From: Streptomyces griseoloalbus
Lineage (GTDB): Bacteria; Actinomycetota; Actinomycetes; Streptomycetales; Streptomycetaceae
DNA length: 64,000 nucleotides
Assembly: GCA_014650015.1 (NCBI GenBank)
Contig: BMUD01000006.1
Location: 1 to 64,000, forward strand
Direction: 5' to 3'
Position numbers and translations under genes: made by a program. Each line of letters opens with the position of its first letter. Position 1 is the first letter of the stretch. A model generated the notes under the pieces. That model did no database searches and was not told the DNA's origin. It worked only from the letters and a program-made list of their open reading frames with translations. Below are positions 1 to 10,926 of this stretch, piece after piece.

Positions 1-388
1 CCATCCGGTCGAGGACGGCGTGCACGGCCGGGACGACGTTCTCCCCGTCGACCTCGATCACCGCGTCCCGCGGAGCCCGCAGCGCGGTGTGCAACACCGC
101 CCGGTCCTCGGTCGTGTTGATCCGCTCCCCGCGGAACATGGCATCACGCAGGCCGGACACGTCGGTGGCGGCGGCCAACTCCCGCAGCAGCCGCAGGGTG
201 TTGTCGGTGATCAGGTGCTTGGAGTAGTCGACGTACAGGTCACCGACCCGGAGGGTGTACGCGGTGCCGCGGCCGGGGTCGGCGGCGAACAGCTCGCGCA
301 GCCGCACCTCGCCCAGCTCCTCACGATGCTTGGCCAGTGCGGTCCACTCGGGCGTCTGGTGGAGCCTGGTACGACCGTCTGCGTTCAT
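1..388 (-). CDS. pgi: glucose-6-phosphate isomerase, N-terminal part (cut by window edge)
   Basis: This enzyme interconverts glucose-6-phosphate and fructose-6-phosphate in the cytoplasm, at the entry to glycolysis. The visible ~129 residues are the N-terminal region, starting [15 protein letters not shown] and containing [19 protein letters not shown] and the [11 protein letters not shown] stretch that are hallmarks of PGI. The family is about 550 residues long, so roughly three quarters lie to the left of the window. The ATG at 388 is preceded by a weak GAAG-type ribosome-binding site. The gene points away from the rbpA-like gene and is a natural neighbour of the tpiA-pgk-gap group further right. 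Identification is confident; completeness cannot be judged. Confidence 0.93.
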   Translation of the reverse strand, partial: MNADGRTRLHQTPEWTALAKHREELGEVRLRELFAADPGRGTAYTLRVGDLYVDYSKHLITDNTLRLLRELAAATDVSGLRDAMFRGERINTTEDRAVLHTALRAPRDAVIEVDGENVVPAVHAVLDRM

Positions 389-500
389 CTCGGACTTCAG
401 CCTTCTTCCTTGGATGTCCCCGCTGTCCCGGCTGTTCCCAACCTAATTGATCAGCGATGAACGGGAAGAAGACTGAAGGAGACAGAAGCAGACCGCCGGA

Positions 501-836
501 TTAGATCTCGCCCCGCAGTTTGGCGAGCGCCTCGGCGAGGATGGCCTCACCGTCCGCGTCGCTGCGCCGCTCCCGCACATAGGCGAGGTGCGTCTTGTAG
601 GGCTCGGTGCGCGGTGGGTCCGGGGGGTTGTCGCGGTCCTGTCCGGCCGGGAATCCGCAGCGGGGGCAGTCCCAGGTATCGGGCACCTGCGCGTCGCTCG
701 CGAAGCTCGGCTGTGTCTCGTGCCCGTTGGAGCACCAGAAGGAGATGCGCAGCCGCGGCGCGGACTCGCCGCGCTCGGCCTCGCCCATCGGCCCCGCCCC
801 GACCCGGCTTCCCCGGATCGCGTTGCCACTTGCCAC
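501..836 (-). CDS. RbpA-family RNA polymerase-binding protein (paralogue)
   Basis: This is a 111-residue relative of RbpA, the actinobacterial protein that binds RNA polymerase and the principal sigma factor and stabilises open complexes. The recognisable core is C-x-x-x-H-E followed about 20 residues later by WDCPRCG, the zinc-type Cys/His cluster of the RbpA core domain. The C-terminal THLAYVRERRSDAD segment corresponds to the sigma-interacting helix region. The start is GTG at 836 with an AGGGAG ribosome-binding site 8 nt upstream. The N-terminal tail (MASGNAIRGSRVGAGPMGEA) differs from the canonical RbpA that I remember from S. coelicolor, and the C-terminal extension is short. I therefore read it as the second paralogue that Streptomyces carries. 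The paralogue assignment is from memory; the family is certain. Confidence 0.88.
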   Translation of the reverse strand: MASGNAIRGSRVGAGPMGEAERGESAPRLRISFWCSNGHETQPSFASDAQVPDTWDCPRCGFPAGQDRDNPPDPPRTEPYKTHLAYVRERRSDADGEAILAEALAKLRGEI

Positions 837-863
837 GGTCGTAACTCCCTGCGTGATGGTGCC

Positions 864-908
864 GCGAAGCGAGTCGGCGTACCGCTTCGCTGCGAGCGCC
901 TCAGTCTA
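864..908 (-). promoter_or_regulatory. probable promoter and leader hairpin of the rbpA-like gene
   Basis: On the minus strand a TAGACT hexamer (903-908) lies 17 nt downstream of CTGGAC, a plausible but weak -10/-35 pair. Between it and the GTG start is an 8-bp hairpin (GCGAAGCG at 864-871 pairing with CGCTTCGC at 883-890) about 28 nt before the start codon. It may be a leader structure. Alternatively it could end transcription of secG, whose stop is at 1056. Confidence 0.3.
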
Positions 909-1055
909 CGTAAGGCCCAACGCGCGTCCAGTGACAGGAGTTACCAACCCCGCATCCAGACGCAAGCCCCATGATAGGCCGCGCTCAGCTGCGCGTACCG
1001 AACATGGGGCGTTACGAGGGGAATGCGTGGGGAGTGCGTGCGCATTGCGCTCAGG

Positions 1056-1292
1056 TCAGTTGTTCATCTTCATCGTGATGCCGAGCACGACGATGCACGC
1101 GAACCAGAGCAGACCGACCACGAGAGTGATCCGGTCGAGGTTGCGCTCGGCGACCGAGGAGCCGCCGACGGAGGACTGCATGCCACCACCGAACATGTCG
1201 GAGAGGCCGCCGCCCTTCCCCTTGTGCATCAGCACCAGCAGCATCAGCAGCAGGCTGAAGACGATCAGGGCGATGGAGAACCCCAGAACCAC
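1056..1292 (-). CDS. secG: preprotein translocase subunit SecG
   Basis: SecG is the small third subunit of the SecYEG channel and helps protein export through the cytoplasmic membrane. The 78-residue product has the family layout: an N-terminal membrane helix (VVLGFSIALIVFSLLLMLLV), the conserved HKGKGGGLSDMFGGG loop, and a second membrane helix near the C-terminus (LVVGLLWFACIVVLGI). I chose GTG at 1292 because the domain begins there and GAGGAAG lies upstream; an open frame continues to 1370 but encodes no conserved sequence. It lies 107 bp downstream of tpiA on the same strand and probably belongs to the same transcript. Confidence 0.92.
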   Translation of the reverse strand: MVLGFSIALIVFSLLLMLLVLMHKGKGGGLSDMFGGGMQSSVGGSSVAERNLDRITLVVGLLWFACIVVLGITMKMNN

Positions 1293-1399
1293 GGCTGGAC
1301 CAACTTCCTCGGATGCGGATGGACGACGCGATGGACGACGCGGGGCCCAGCACACTGCTGGACCCCGCAAGGGTACGACGAATCGCCGCTACGGCCTAC

Positions 1400-2176
1400 T
1401 CACTGGTCGCGGAAACGAACGATCTTGACGAACTCGTCGGCGTCCAGCGAGGCGCCGCCGACCAGGGCACCGTCGATGTCGGCCTGCGCCATGATCTCGG
1501 CGACGTTGCCGGACTTGACCGAGCCGCCGTACTGGATGCGGACCCGGTCGGCCAGCTCCTGGGTGTACAGCTCGGCGATCTTGCCGCGGATGGCGGCGCA
1601 GACCTCCTGGGCGTCCTCGGCGCCGCAGACCTTGCCGGTGCCGATGGCCCACACGGGCTCGTAGGCGATCACGACGGACTCGGCCTGCTCGGCCGGGAGG
1701 TCCTTCAGGCCGCCCTCGACCTGGGCGAGGGTGTGGGTGACGTGGTTGCCCGCCTCGCGGACCTCCAGCTCCTCGCCGACGCAGAGGATGGGGGTGATGC
1801 CGTGCTTGTAGGCGGCCTTCACCTTGGCGTTCACGACCTCGTCGGTCTCGGCGTGGTACTGGCGGCGCTCGGAGTGGCCGATCGCCACGTAGGTGCACTT
1901 CAGCTTGGCCAGCATCGGACCGGAGATCTCGCCGGTGTAGGCGCCGCCGTCGTGCGCCGAGATGTCCTGGGCGCCGTACTTGATCTTCAGCTTGTCGCCG
2001 TCGACCAGGGTCTGCACGGAGCGCAGGTCGGTGAAGGGCGGCAGGACGGCGACCTCGACGGCCTCGTAGTCCTTGTCGGCCAGGGCGAAGGCGAGCTTCT
2101 GGACGTGGGCGATGGCCTCGAGGTGGTTGAGGTTCATCTTCCAGTTGCCCGCCATCAGCGGCGTGCGCGTGCTCAT
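1400..2176 (-). CDS. tpiA: triosephosphate isomerase
   Basis: This enzyme interconverts dihydroxyacetone phosphate and glyceraldehyde-3-phosphate in glycolysis and gluconeogenesis. The 258-residue TIM barrel is full length. Visible catalytic residues are Lys13 (GNWKMN), His101 (AIGHSERR) and Glu173 ([11 protein letters not shown], including the mobile loop 6), and the phosphate-binding YGGSVK follows. The start ATG at 2176 has GGAGG upstream, and only 5 bp separate it from the pgk stop codon, so pgk-tpiA are co-transcribed and probably translationally coupled. Confidence 0.97.
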   Translation of the reverse strand: MSTRTPLMAGNWKMNLNHLEAIAHVQKLAFALADKDYEAVEVAVLPPFTDLRSVQTLVDGDKLKIKYGAQDISAHDGGAYTGEISGPMLAKLKCTYVAIGHSERRQYHAETDEVVNAKVKAAYKHGITPILCVGEELEVREAGNHVTHTLAQVEGGLKDLPAEQAESVVIAYEPVWAIGTGKVCGAEDAQEVCAAIRGKIAELYTQELADRVRIQYGGSVKSGNVAEIMAQADIDGALVGGASLDADEFVKIVRFRDQ

Positions 2177-2181
2177 TGAGG

Positions 2182-3393
2182 TCAGTCCTCCAGTGCGGCG
2201 AGGCCGGGGAGCGTCTTGCCCTCGAGGTATTCGAGGGAGGCGCCGCCACCGGTCGAGATGTGGCCGAATGCCTGCTCGTCGAAGCCCAGGGTACGGACCG
2301 CCGCGGCGGAGTCGCCGCCGCCGACCACGGTGAATCCCGGGGAGTCGAGGAGGGCCTGGGCGACCGCCTTGGTGCCCTCGGCGTAGTCGGGGTGCTCGAA
2401 GACGCCCATGGGGCCGTTCCAGAAGACGGTGGCGGCGTCGGCGAGCTTCGAGGCGTACAGCTTGCGGGTCTCCGGACCGATGTCCAGGCCCTGCTGGTCG
2501 GCCGGGATGGCGTCCGCGGCGACGGTGGTGGGGTGGGTGGCGTCCTTGGCCTTCATGTCGGGGAACTCCCCGGAGACCAGCGTGTCGACCGGCAGGACCA
2601 GCTCGACCCCGTTCTTCTCGGCGCGCTCCAGGTACTCCTGGACGACCGGGATCTGGTCCTCCTGCAGCAGGGAGTTGCCGATCTCGTGGCCCTTGGCCTT
2701 GAGGAAGGTGTACGCCATGCCGCCGCCGATGAGCAGGCGGTCGGCCTTGCCGAGCAGCTGGTCGATGACGGCGAGCTTGTCGGAGACCTTGGCGCCGCCG
2801 AGGGCGACGACGTAGGGCCGCTTGACGTCGTCGGTGAGCTTCCTCAGGACGCCGACCTCGGTGGCGATGAGGTACCCGGCGTAGTGCGGCAGGCGGGCCG
2901 GGAGGTCGAAGACCGAGGCGTGCTTGCGGTGCACCGCGCCGAAGCCGTCGCCCACGTACACGTCGGCGAGGGCGGCGAGCCGGTCGGCGAACTCGCCGCG
3001 CTCGACGTCGTCCTTGCTGGTCTCGCCGGCGTTGAAGCGCAGGTTCTCGATGACCGCGACCCGCCCGTCGGCGAGGCCGGCGACGGTGGAGCCGGCGGAC
3101 TCGCCGACCGTGTCGGTCGCGAACGCCACCTCGGTGCCCAGGAGTTCGCCGAGGCGCGCGGCCGCCGGGGCGAGCGAGAAGGCGGGGTCAGGGGCGCCCT
3201 TGGGACGGCCCAGGTGCGAGGCCACGACCACACGGGCTCCCGCCTCGGCGAGGGCCTTGACGGTGGGCAGGACGGCGCGGATACGGCCGTCGTCGGTGAT
3301 GGCGGTGCCGTCCAGCGGCACGTTGAGGTCGGCGCGGACGAGGACCCGCTTGCCCGCGACGCCTTCGGAGAGGAGTTCGTCGATCGTCTTCAT
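2182..3393 (-). CDS. pgk: phosphoglycerate kinase
   Basis: PGK transfers phosphate from 1,3-bisphosphoglycerate to ADP in the cytoplasm. The product is 403 residues, typical for the family. It carries the N-terminal RADLNVPL substrate-binding motif, the ASHLGRPKG basic patch, the LGGAKVSDK hinge region, and the C-terminal nucleotide-binding stretch with NGPMGVFE and VGGGDSAAA. The start ATG at 3393 has AGGGAG 8 nt upstream. It sits between gap (148 bp upstream, with a hairpin in between) and tpiA (5 bp downstream). Confidence 0.97.
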   Translation of the reverse strand: MKTIDELLSEGVAGKRVLVRADLNVPLDGTAITDDGRIRAVLPTVKALAEAGARVVVASHLGRPKGAPDPAFSLAPAAARLGELLGTEVAFATDTVGESAGSTVAGLADGRVAVIENLRFNAGETSKDDVERGEFADRLAALADVYVGDGFGAVHRKHASVFDLPARLPHYAGYLIATEVGVLRKLTDDVKRPYVVALGGAKVSDKLAVIDQLLGKADRLLIGGGMAYTFLKAKGHEIGNSLLQEDQIPVVQEYLERAEKNGVELVLPVDTLVSGEFPDMKAKDATHPTTVAADAIPADQQGLDIGPETRKLYASKLADAATVFWNGPMGVFEHPDYAEGTKAVAQALLDSPGFTVVGGGDSAAAVRTLGFDEQAFGHISTGGGASLEYLEGKTLPGLAALED

Positions 3394-3410
3394 GAGGGGG
3401 CTCCCTGGCT

Positions 3411-3444
3411 AGAGCTCGTGTTCGCTCGTGATCGCTCGTGATCG
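3411..3444. repeat. 10-bp direct repeat in the pgk leader
   Basis: The unit nnnGCTCGTG occurs three times in a row, at 3411-3440, and the start of a fourth copy follows. It lies just upstream of the pgk ribosome-binding site on the minus strand. It could be a regulator-binding array or simple slippage; the sequence alone does not decide. Confidence 0.5.
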
Positions 3445-3474
3445 AAAGAGGGCGGCTGTTCCGATACGTGCGTC

Positions 3475-3512
3475 AGGGCTCGGACAGCGCGTTGCCGCAC
3501 CGGCCGAGCCCT
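3475..3512 (-). terminator. hairpin downstream of gap
   Basis: AGGGCTCGG (3475-3483) pairs perfectly with CCGAGCCCT (3504-3512), about 30 bp after the gap stop codon. It has the usual GC-rich Streptomyces terminator form without a U-tract. It may attenuate read-through from gap into pgk. Confidence 0.5.
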
Positions 3513-3541
3513 GCACTCATATCAGGCTGCCTGCTCCACGA

Positions 3542-4666
<1,125 letters not shown>

Positions 4667-4676
4667 CTACCCGGCG

Positions 4677-4713
4677 GGGCGGTCCGTACCCGTCAGTAGG
4701 GTCCGGACCGCCC
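4677..4713 (-). terminator. terminator of the M14 carboxypeptidase gene
   Basis: A 15-bp stem with one mismatch is formed by GGGCGGTCCGTACCC (4677-4691) and its partner at 4699-4713, with a 7-nt loop. It sits 64 bp beyond the carboxypeptidase stop codon and upstream of gap. Confidence 0.7.
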
Positions 4714-4776
4714 GGGCCGGTGGACCCGTGTCACCCGAACTCGCTACGGATCATCGGCCCTGGTTGACGTGCGGTG

Positions 4777-7731
4777 TCACCCGTCGAGGGCGGCCAGGGC
4801 CTTCCCCAGCAGCGCCGACCGGTCGGCCGGGGAGGCCAGGTGCTCCAGGCCGAAGCCCAGCAGCACGGTGTCGCCGGTGGTGACCGCTCCGTAGGTCCGG
4901 AACAGCGCTCCGGTGCGGGTCCAGTCCTTCAGGACGGCCGGGCTGCCCGCGGGCGGTCCGGACACGGTCCAGACGCCGAGGGAGGTCTCGAAGCCCTCGG
5001 TCCCGGTGGCCGTGCCGCCGACGACCAGGGAGGCCTCGTCGGCGAGGACGCCGTGGCCGCCGCTGCCCGGGTCGGTGACATGGGCGATCGAGACCTCCAC
5101 CGTCTTCCCGGCGTAGGCGCTCAGGTCGAAGTTCACCTGCTGCCAGCCGCTGGAGGAGCCGGTGAGGCTGTTCCAGGAACCGGTGGTGCCGGTCGCGGTG
5201 CAGCCGTCGTCGGCCAGGGTCAGGTAGTGCTCCAGCCAGGGGTGCTCACCGACGTAGAACCCGGCCGCGCACTCGCTCGGCACGCCGGTGCGGGTCGCGC
5301 CGCCCGCCTCGGGCAGCGTCGTCCAGTCGTCGGCGCCGGTGGTGTGCGCCTCGACGATGACGTGGTCGTAGCCCGGTTCGGTGTCCCACAGGAGCTGGGT
5401 GCGCAGGGTGGGCCGGTCGGCCGCGCCGACACCGGTGAGATCGACGGTGCGGGTCAGGCGTTTGTAGCCGTCGTCGGTGTGGACGGCGGCGGCCATGTAC
5501 GAGCCGGCGTGGGGCCCGTACGGGTTGACCGTCCCCGGGTACTGTCCGGCGCCGACGCTCGCGAACTGCGGGTACTTCTCCGCGGGCAGTTCGTCGGAGG
5601 TGACGCCGTAGGTGCCGGCCTTGTCCAGCGGGTTGCCGGGCGCGTCGCCGAGCGGGCCGGTGAAGCCGTCCAGGCCGCCGGAGCCGGTGAACGCGGTGGC
5701 CCCGGAGGCCGGGGTGCGCGAGTAGGCGCCCAGGTAGTACTGGCTGAAGTCGTCGGACAGGGTGCCGCCGCCGAGATCGACGCTGCCGCCTGCCTGCTCG
5801 CCCGCCTCGATCAGCCGGCCGCCCTCGTTGAGGAAGGCCCTCAGCTGGAGCTGGGTGGCGATGCCCGGGGTGCCCGCGCCGGTGTGGTGCACCACCGTGC
5901 GGAAGTGGCTCAGCACGCCGAGCGCGTCGGGAGCGCCCTGCTCGGCCACGTCCCAGACGGCCGCCTTCCGGCCGATGGCCTTCAGCGCGTCGACGTACGT
6001 CCGGGCCTGTGCGGCCTTCGCGCCCTCCTCGGCGACCACGAGGACGTCCGCGGGGGGCCGTTCGGCCACGGTGTACGTGAAGTGCTCACTGGAGACGTTC
6101 CTGCCGCTCCCGGTCTCGCCGGTGAACCACACCTCCACCTCGTCGCCGGGCTCGCCGTGCTCCACCTCGGCCCGGTACTCGTCGAAGTAGAGGTTGTCCT
6201 CACCGCCGAACCTCTCGCCGCCCTTCCAGCGCTCGAGGTCCTCGTCGTGCGTACGGCCACCGTTGACGCGGTACTTGAGCTCCTTGTCACGCACCGCCCT
6301 GCGGACGACGGCGGAGACCTCCTGGTCGGCGCCGCGCGCGTACGAGGTGCCGAAGGCCGCCGGGGTGAAGTCCGCGGCCTCCAGGCCGACCGCGGAGGAC
6401 GGCCGGTCGGGGTGGGAGGCGGTCTCGGCCACGGAGAGCGCGAACGGGATGTTCTTGGCGAACTCCTGCTGGATCAGCTTCTCGTCGTCGGGGAAGTCGA
6501 AGCCCGACCGGCAGTCGCCCGCGTTCCACTCGTCGTCGGGATCGAGGTCGGACACGGTCTGGCAGGTCGACATCTCGGGGGTGAACATCGCCATGCCGTT
6601 GACGTTGGCCGCGTGACCGTCGGCCTCGCCGTTGGTGGTGTACAGCTCGGAGGAGAGCTGCGGGTGGTAACCGGGGATCGCGGAGTTGCCGGGCGTGCCG
6701 GCGAGTGCCTCGTAGAGGACCTCGTCGGGGGTCGGCGTGGCCACCTGCCAGCCGACTCCGTAGAGGAGGAGTTCCGCGGCGGAGTGGTAGTTGATGCCGT
6801 AGGTGAAGCCGACGCGCTTCTGGAAGGCGTCGATCGCCTTGGTCTCGGGCTCGGAGCCCGGGCTCGCGCCGCGGTAGGTCTGGCTGGTGGGGCTGGGGGA
6901 CGAGCCCTCGTCGTCGTAGCCCCACTTGTAGGGGAAGTTGCGGTTGAGGTCGACGCCGTCGCCGGTGCTGATGGCGCCGTCGCCGTTGACGTCCCGCAGG
7001 TTCTTGCGCCACAGGCGGTTGTCGTCGTCGGCGAAGGTGTGGTCGTAGCCGTCGGGGTTGGCCGACAGGACGAACCACAGCTCGGTGGTGTCGACGATCT
7101 TCTTGATCCGCCGGTCCGTCTTGTAGGTGTCCAGGTAGTGGTGCATCAGCCGCCGGGTCATCTCCGGGGTGATCCACTCCCGCGCGTGCTGGTTGGACAG
7201 GTAGAGGACGGCGGGCTTGGACCCGTCCCCGGTCGTCCTGGCCTTCTTGGTCACTTTCAGCGCGAGGATGTCCTGGCCCTTGATCGTCTTCCCGATGGAG
7301 ACGACCTTGGTGAGGTCGGAGTGCTCCCGCGCGGTGCGCAGGATCTCCTCCTTGAGGCCGCCCTGTCCGCCGTACGGACGGAACACGCCCTCGGCGGCGT
7401 CCTCGACCCTGTTCTCCGCCCGGGCGGAGAGGACGTGCTCGGTGAGGTCGACGCCCTGCTTCTCCAGCTTCTGGGCCTGTCCGTCGGTGAGGTAGACCTC
7501 GACGGTGGCCGTGCCCTTGTCGGGCACCCGCTCGCCGAGTTCGTGTCCGTCCTGCCCGGCCGCCAGCAGGAGGGACACCTGCTTCCTGGTCACCTCGGCG
7601 CGGAAGACCTTGACCTCGTCGGTGCCGGAGGCCGCGGGGTCCGCGGGTCGTGCCTGGGCGATGGGTGCGAAGCTCGCTTGGCCGATCAGGAGCGCGCCGA
7701 CAGCGAGGATCGATCTCGCTCTGTGTCTCAT
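4777..7731 (-). CDS. secreted M14 zinc carboxypeptidase, very large
   Basis: This is a 984-residue exported metallocarboxypeptidase that should release C-terminal amino acids from extracellular peptides. A Sec signal peptide is visible at residues 1-28 (MRHRARSILAVGALLIGQASF, ending AQA). After a propeptide-like stretch, the peptidase domain has the zinc ligands HAREW (His and Glu), then DLNRNFPYKWG with the substrate-binding Arg, then a later His in the GINYHSAAELLLYG segment. The catalytic Glu lies in FTPEMST. The family is normally 350-450 residues, so about half the protein is extra. The later half contains a class-I-amidotransferase-like stretch (VVHHTGAG...FLNEGGRLIEAGE) and a C-terminal beta-rich region resembling the immune-inhibitor-A type (GYDHVIVEAHTTG...WQQVNFDLSAYAG). 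Start ATG 7731 has AGGGGGG just upstream. The substrate is unknown. Confidence 0.88.
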   Translation of the reverse strand: MRHRARSILAVGALLIGQASFAPIAQARPADPAASGTDEVKVFRAEVTRKQVSLLLAAGQDGHELGERVPDKGTATVEVYLTDGQAQKLEKQGVDLTEHVLSARAENRVEDAAEGVFRPYGGQGGLKEEILRTAREHSDLTKVVSIGKTIKGQDILALKVTKKARTTGDGSKPAVLYLSNQHAREWITPEMTRRLMHHYLDTYKTDRRIKKIVDTTELWFVLSANPDGYDHTFADDDNRLWRKNLRDVNGDGAISTGDGVDLNRNFPYKWGYDDEGSSPSPTSQTYRGASPGSEPETKAIDAFQKRVGFTYGINYHSAAELLLYGVGWQVATPTPDEVLYEALAGTPGNSAIPGYHPQLSSELYTTNGEADGHAANVNGMAMFTPEMSTCQTVSDLDPDDEWNAGDCRSGFDFPDDEKLIQQEFAKNIPFALSVAETASHPDRPSSAVGLEAADFTPAAFGTSYARGADQEVSAVVRRAVRDKELKYRVNGGRTHDEDLERWKGGERFGGEDNLYFDEYRAEVEHGEPGDEVEVWFTGETGSGRNVSSEHFTYTVAERPPADVLVVAEEGAKAAQARTYVDALKAIGRKAAVWDVAEQGAPDALGVLSHFRTVVHHTGAGTPGIATQLQLRAFLNEGGRLIEAGEQAGGSVDLGGGTLSDDFSQYYLGAYSRTPASGATAFTGSGGLDGFTGPLGDAPGNPLDKAGTYGVTSDELPAEKYPQFASVGAGQYPGTVNPYGPHAGSYMAAAVHTDDGYKRLTRTVDLTGVGAADRPTLRTQLLWDTEPGYDHVIVEAHTTGADDWTTLPEAGGATRTGVPSECAAGFYVGEHPWLEHYLTLADDGCTATGTTGSWNSLTGSSSGWQQVNFDLSAYAGKTVEVSIAHVTDPGSGGHGVLADEASLVVGGTATGTEGFETSLGVWTVSGPPAGSPAVLKDWTRTGALFRTYGAVTTGDTVLLGFGLEHLASPADRSALLGKALAALDG

Positions 7732-7877
7732 GAACCCCCCTAGCCTGGGTCCGCCGCGGCGGCGAACAGGTGCCAGGCTCATGACACGGCATGATCGAGT
7801 CAAGAGCAGGGGCACGACACGCGAAGACCGGCGCCGGTCACCCAAGTGGGCGCCGACGGCGGTCTTCTGGCGGGGCG

Positions 7878-8867
7878 TCAGCCGACGAGGTTGTCGGCCA
7901 GCTCCTCGTTGATGTTGGCCTCCGTGCCCGGGATGCCGAGATCGGCGGCGCGCTTGTCGGCCATGGCCAGCAGCCGGCGGATGCGGCCGGCCACGGCGTC
8001 CTTGGTGAGCGGGGGGTCGGCGAGCGCGCCCAGCTCCTCCAGGGAGGCCTGCTTGTGCTCCATGCGCAGCCGGCCGGCCGCGGCGAGGTGCTCGGGGACG
8101 TCGTCGGCGAGGATCTCCAGGGCGCGCTGGACCCGGGCACCGGCGGCGACGGCCGCGCGGGCGGAGCGGCGCAGGTTGGCGTCGTCGAAGTTGGCCAGCC
8201 GGTTCGCCGTGGCGCGCACCTCCCGGCGCATCCGGCGCTCCTCCCAGGCCAGCACCGACTCATGGGCGCCCAGGCGGGTGAGCAGCGCGCCGATCGCGTC
8301 GCCGTCACGGACCACGACCCGGTCCACGCCCCGCACCTCACGCGCCTTCGCGGCGATCGACAGCCGGCGGGCCGCGCCGACCAGGGCGAGCGCTGCCTCG
8401 GGGCCGGGGCAGGTCACCTCCAGGGAGGAGGAACGGCCGGGCTCGGTGAGGGAGCCGTGCGCCAGGAAGGCCCCGCGCCAGGCGGCCTCGGCATCACAGG
8501 TGGCCCCCGAGACCACCTGCGGGGGCAGGCCGCGGATCGGGCGGCCCCGGCCGTCCACCAGGCCGGTCTGCCGGGCCAGCTGGTCACCGCCCGCGACCAC
8601 CCGGACGACGTAGCGCGAGCCGCGGCGCAGTCCGCCCGGAGCCATCACGATCAGTTCGGAGCTGTGGCCGAAGATCTCCAGGATGTCCCGCTTGAGACGG
8701 CGGGCCGCCATCGCGGTGTCCAGCTCCGCCTCGATCACGATGCGCCCGCTCACCAGGTGGAGGCCGCCGGCGAACCGCAGGACGGCGGAGACCTCCGCCT
8801 TCCTGCAGCAGGTACGGGTGACGGGGAGTCGGCTGATCTCGTCCTTCACCGCTGCCGTCATCGCCAT
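7878..8867 (-). CDS. whiA: sporulation transcription factor WhiA
   Basis: WhiA works with WhiB to switch on sporulation septation and cell-division genes in Streptomyces. The 329-residue product has the LAGLIDADG-like homing-endonuclease fold in the N-terminal two thirds ([19 protein letters not shown]...; [16 protein letters not shown]) and a C-terminal DNA-binding domain ([20 protein letters not shown] with LRRLLAMA nearby). It is full length. The ATG at 8867 overlaps the end of yvcK by 10 bp, so it is the last gene of the uvrC-rapZ-yvcK-whiA operon. This arrangement, with rapZ and yvcK upstream, is conserved in Gram-positive bacteria. Confidence 0.97.
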   Translation of the reverse strand: MAMTAAVKDEISRLPVTRTCCRKAEVSAVLRFAGGLHLVSGRIVIEAELDTAMAARRLKRDILEIFGHSSELIVMAPGGLRRGSRYVVRVVAGGDQLARQTGLVDGRGRPIRGLPPQVVSGATCDAEAAWRGAFLAHGSLTEPGRSSSLEVTCPGPEAALALVGAARRLSIAAKAREVRGVDRVVVRDGDAIGALLTRLGAHESVLAWEERRMRREVRATANRLANFDDANLRRSARAAVAAGARVQRALEILADDVPEHLAAAGRLRMEHKQASLEELGALADPPLTKDAVAGRIRRLLAMADKRAADLGIPGTEANINEELADNLVG

Positions 8868-9925
8868 GGGCCGATCCTTCCATGCATCCGAAAAATACGG
8901 TCGTACGCGGCGGCCAACAGCTCCGGGTCGTGCCGGGGGCTTCCGTCGGGCCGGGCCACCGGGGCCAGCTCGACCGCGGCGCCCAGCCGCATGGCGGCGT
9001 CGGTCAGCGAGTCGCGGTCGGGCACGGCGGCCTCGTCGGCCAGCACCACGTCCAGGGCGAGTTTAGGGGCGTGTCGTCCCAAAACCTCCACATGACGCTG
9101 CGGGGAGAAGCCCTCGGTTTCTCCCGGCTGCGGCGCGAGGTTCAGCGAGAGTACCCGGCGCGCCTTCGTCTCGATGAGGGCGTCCAGCAGTTCCGGCACG
9201 AGCAGGTGCGGGATGACCGAGGAGAACCAGGAGCCCGGGCCGAGCACCACCCAGTCCGCGTCGAGGACCGCCTCCACCGCCTCGGGGACGGCCGGCGGGT
9301 CGTTCGGCACGAGGTGCACGGACTGCACCTCACCGGGGGTCAGGGCGACCGTCGCCTGTCCACGGACGGTGTCGACCTCCTCGGGCCGCTCCGGGTCGTG
9401 GCCCTTGACCAGCGCCTGGAGCTCCAGCGGGACGGCGGACATGGGCAGCACCCGCCCGTGCGCGCCCAGCAGCCGGCCGACCAGGTCCAGCGCCTGGACA
9501 TGGTCGCCGAGCTGCTCCCACAGGGCGACGATCAGCAGATTGCCGACCGCGTGCTCGTGCAGATCGCCCTGGGACTGGAAACGGTGCTGGATGACCCTGG
9601 CCCAGGTCTGGCCCCAGTCGTCGTCGCCGCACAGCGCGGCCAGCGCCTTGCGCAGATCGCCGGGCGGCAGCACGCCCAGTTCGTCCCGCAGGCGCCCGCT
9701 GGAGCCGCCGTCGTCGGCCACGGTGACGACGGCGGTGAGATCCCCGGTGATCCGGCGCAGTGCGGCGAGCGAGGCGGACAGCCCCATACCGCCGCCGAGG
9801 GCGACCACCTTGGGCTGGGCGCCCCTTCGGCGCGGTCTCGCGCCGCGGACGTCGGCGGGCCGGCCGGCCCGCCCCTCGGGCACCGCCCTGCGCAGCCGGC
9901 TCAGCCGCGGAGTACGTGGTGTCAT
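8858..9925 (-). CDS. yvcK: gluconeogenesis factor YvcK/CofD-like protein
   Basis: YvcK binds UDP-sugars and is needed for proper carbon use and cell-wall shape in other bacteria. It belongs to the CofD-like fold. The 355-residue product has a basic, low-complexity N-terminal 37 residues, then the family signature [14 protein letters not shown], the [12 protein letters not shown] loop, [10 protein letters not shown], the HAVGNLL motif and the [11 protein letters not shown] motif. ATG at 9925 overlaps the rapZ stop by 4 bp (ATGA), so the two are translationally coupled. The 10-bp overlap with whiA downstream ties the regulator to the same transcript. Confidence 0.95.
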   Translation of the reverse strand: MTPRTPRLSRLRRAVPEGRAGRPADVRGARPRRRGAQPKVVALGGGMGLSASLAALRRITGDLTAVVTVADDGGSSGRLRDELGVLPPGDLRKALAALCGDDDWGQTWARVIQHRFQSQGDLHEHAVGNLLIVALWEQLGDHVQALDLVGRLLGAHGRVLPMSAVPLELQALVKGHDPERPEEVDTVRGQATVALTPGEVQSVHLVPNDPPAVPEAVEAVLDADWVVLGPGSWFSSVIPHLLVPELLDALIETKARRVLSLNLAPQPGETEGFSPQRHVEVLGRHAPKLALDVVLADEAAVPDRDSLTDAAMRLGAAVELAPVARPDGSPRHDPELLAAAYDRIFRMHGRIGPWR

Positions 9926-10926
9926 TCGCGTCCCATGTCCCGGTGGACGACCACCGTCTCCACACCCTCCGCGGCGAGCCGGGCGGCGAGCTTCTCCGAC
10001 GTGGCGACCGAGCGGTGCTTGCCTCCGGTGCAGCCGACGGCGATGGTCACATAGCGCTTGCCCTCACGACGGTAGCCCGCGGCGATGAGGCGCAGCAGTT
10101 CGGCGTACCGGTCGAGGAACTCCTTGGCGCCGGGCTGGTTGAAGATGTACGACGCCACCTCCTCGTTGAGGCCGGTGTACGGGCGCAGCTCGGGGACCCA
10201 GTGCGGATTGGGCAGGAACCGCATGTCCACGACCAGGTCGGCGTCGACCGGGAGGCCGTACTTGAAGCCGAAGGACATCACGGTGGCCCGCAGCTCGGGC
10301 TCCTCCTCGCCGGCGAACTGGGCATCCATCTTGGCGCGCAGCTCGTGCACGTTGAGGCTGGAGGTGTCGATGACCAGGTCGGCGTCGCCGCGCAGCTCAC
10401 GCAGCAGCTCCCGCTCGGCGGCGATGCCGTCGACGATCCGGCCGTCGCCCTGGAGGGGGTGCGGGCGGCGCACCGACTCGAAGCGGCGCACCAGGGCCTC
10501 GTCGGAGGACTCCAGGAAGACGGTCCGCCGGGTGACACTCCGCCCGTCCAGGTCGGCCAGGGACTCGCGGAGGTTGTCGAAGAAACGCCGGCCGCGGACG
10601 TCGACGACGACCGCGATCCGCGCCACGTTGCCCTGGGAGCGGGCGCCGAGCTCCACCATGGTGGGGATCAGCGCGGGCGGCAGGTTGTCCACGACGAACC
10701 AGCCCAGGTCCTCCAGACACTTCGCGGCCGTCGAGCGGCCGGCCCCGGACATGCCCGAGATGATCACCAGCTCGGGGATGGCCGCCTCGGGCACCCCTGC
10801 CGTTTCGTTGCCCGTACTCACCTGTGCTCCGTCGTCCTGGCCCGCGTCGGGGCGGGTGGTGTCCGCGCCGGTTTCCTGCTGTGTCCGATCTCGCTGTGCC
10901 GCGGGACCTGTCTCGTGCTCGCTCAT
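9922..10926 (-). CDS. rapZ: RNase adapter / nucleotide-binding protein RapZ
   Basis: RapZ (YvcJ) is a P-loop protein. In enterobacteria it steers RNase E to the glmZ sRNA; its role in actinobacteria is less clear. The 334-residue product has a ~50-residue acidic and polar N-terminal extension before the core. The core begins [17 protein letters not shown], a Walker A with Arg where Lys is usual, then [21 protein letters not shown], and the C-terminal [11 protein letters not shown] motif with HRDMGR, which belongs to the RNA-binding domain. Four-base overlaps join it to uvrC upstream and yvcK downstream. Confidence 0.95.
   Translation of the reverse strand: MSEHETGPAAQRDRTQQETGADTTRPDAGQDDGAQVSTGNETAGVPEAAIPELVIISGMSGAGRSTAAKCLEDLGWFVVDNLPPALIPTMVELGARSQGNVARIAVVVDVRGRRFFDNLRESLADLDGRSVTRRTVFLESSDEALVRRFESVRRPHPLQGDGRIVDGIAAERELLRELRGDADLVIDTSSLNVHELRAKMDAQFAGEEEPELRATVMSFGFKYGLPVDADLVVDMRFLPNPHWVPELRPYTGLNEEVASYIFNQPGAKEFLDRYAELLRLIAAGYRREGKRYVTIAVGCTGGKHRSVATSEKLAARLAAEGVETVVVHRDMGRE

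Noticed and set aside
4774-7743. 989-codon open frame on the plus strand opposite the carboxypeptidase gene
   Set aside because: It is a shadow of codon bias: Val/Gly/Leu-rich with no domain, no start signal, and it mirrors a clear M14 gene. The same applies to long plus-strand frames opposite uvrA, uvrB and the TerD/FtsK-like gene.
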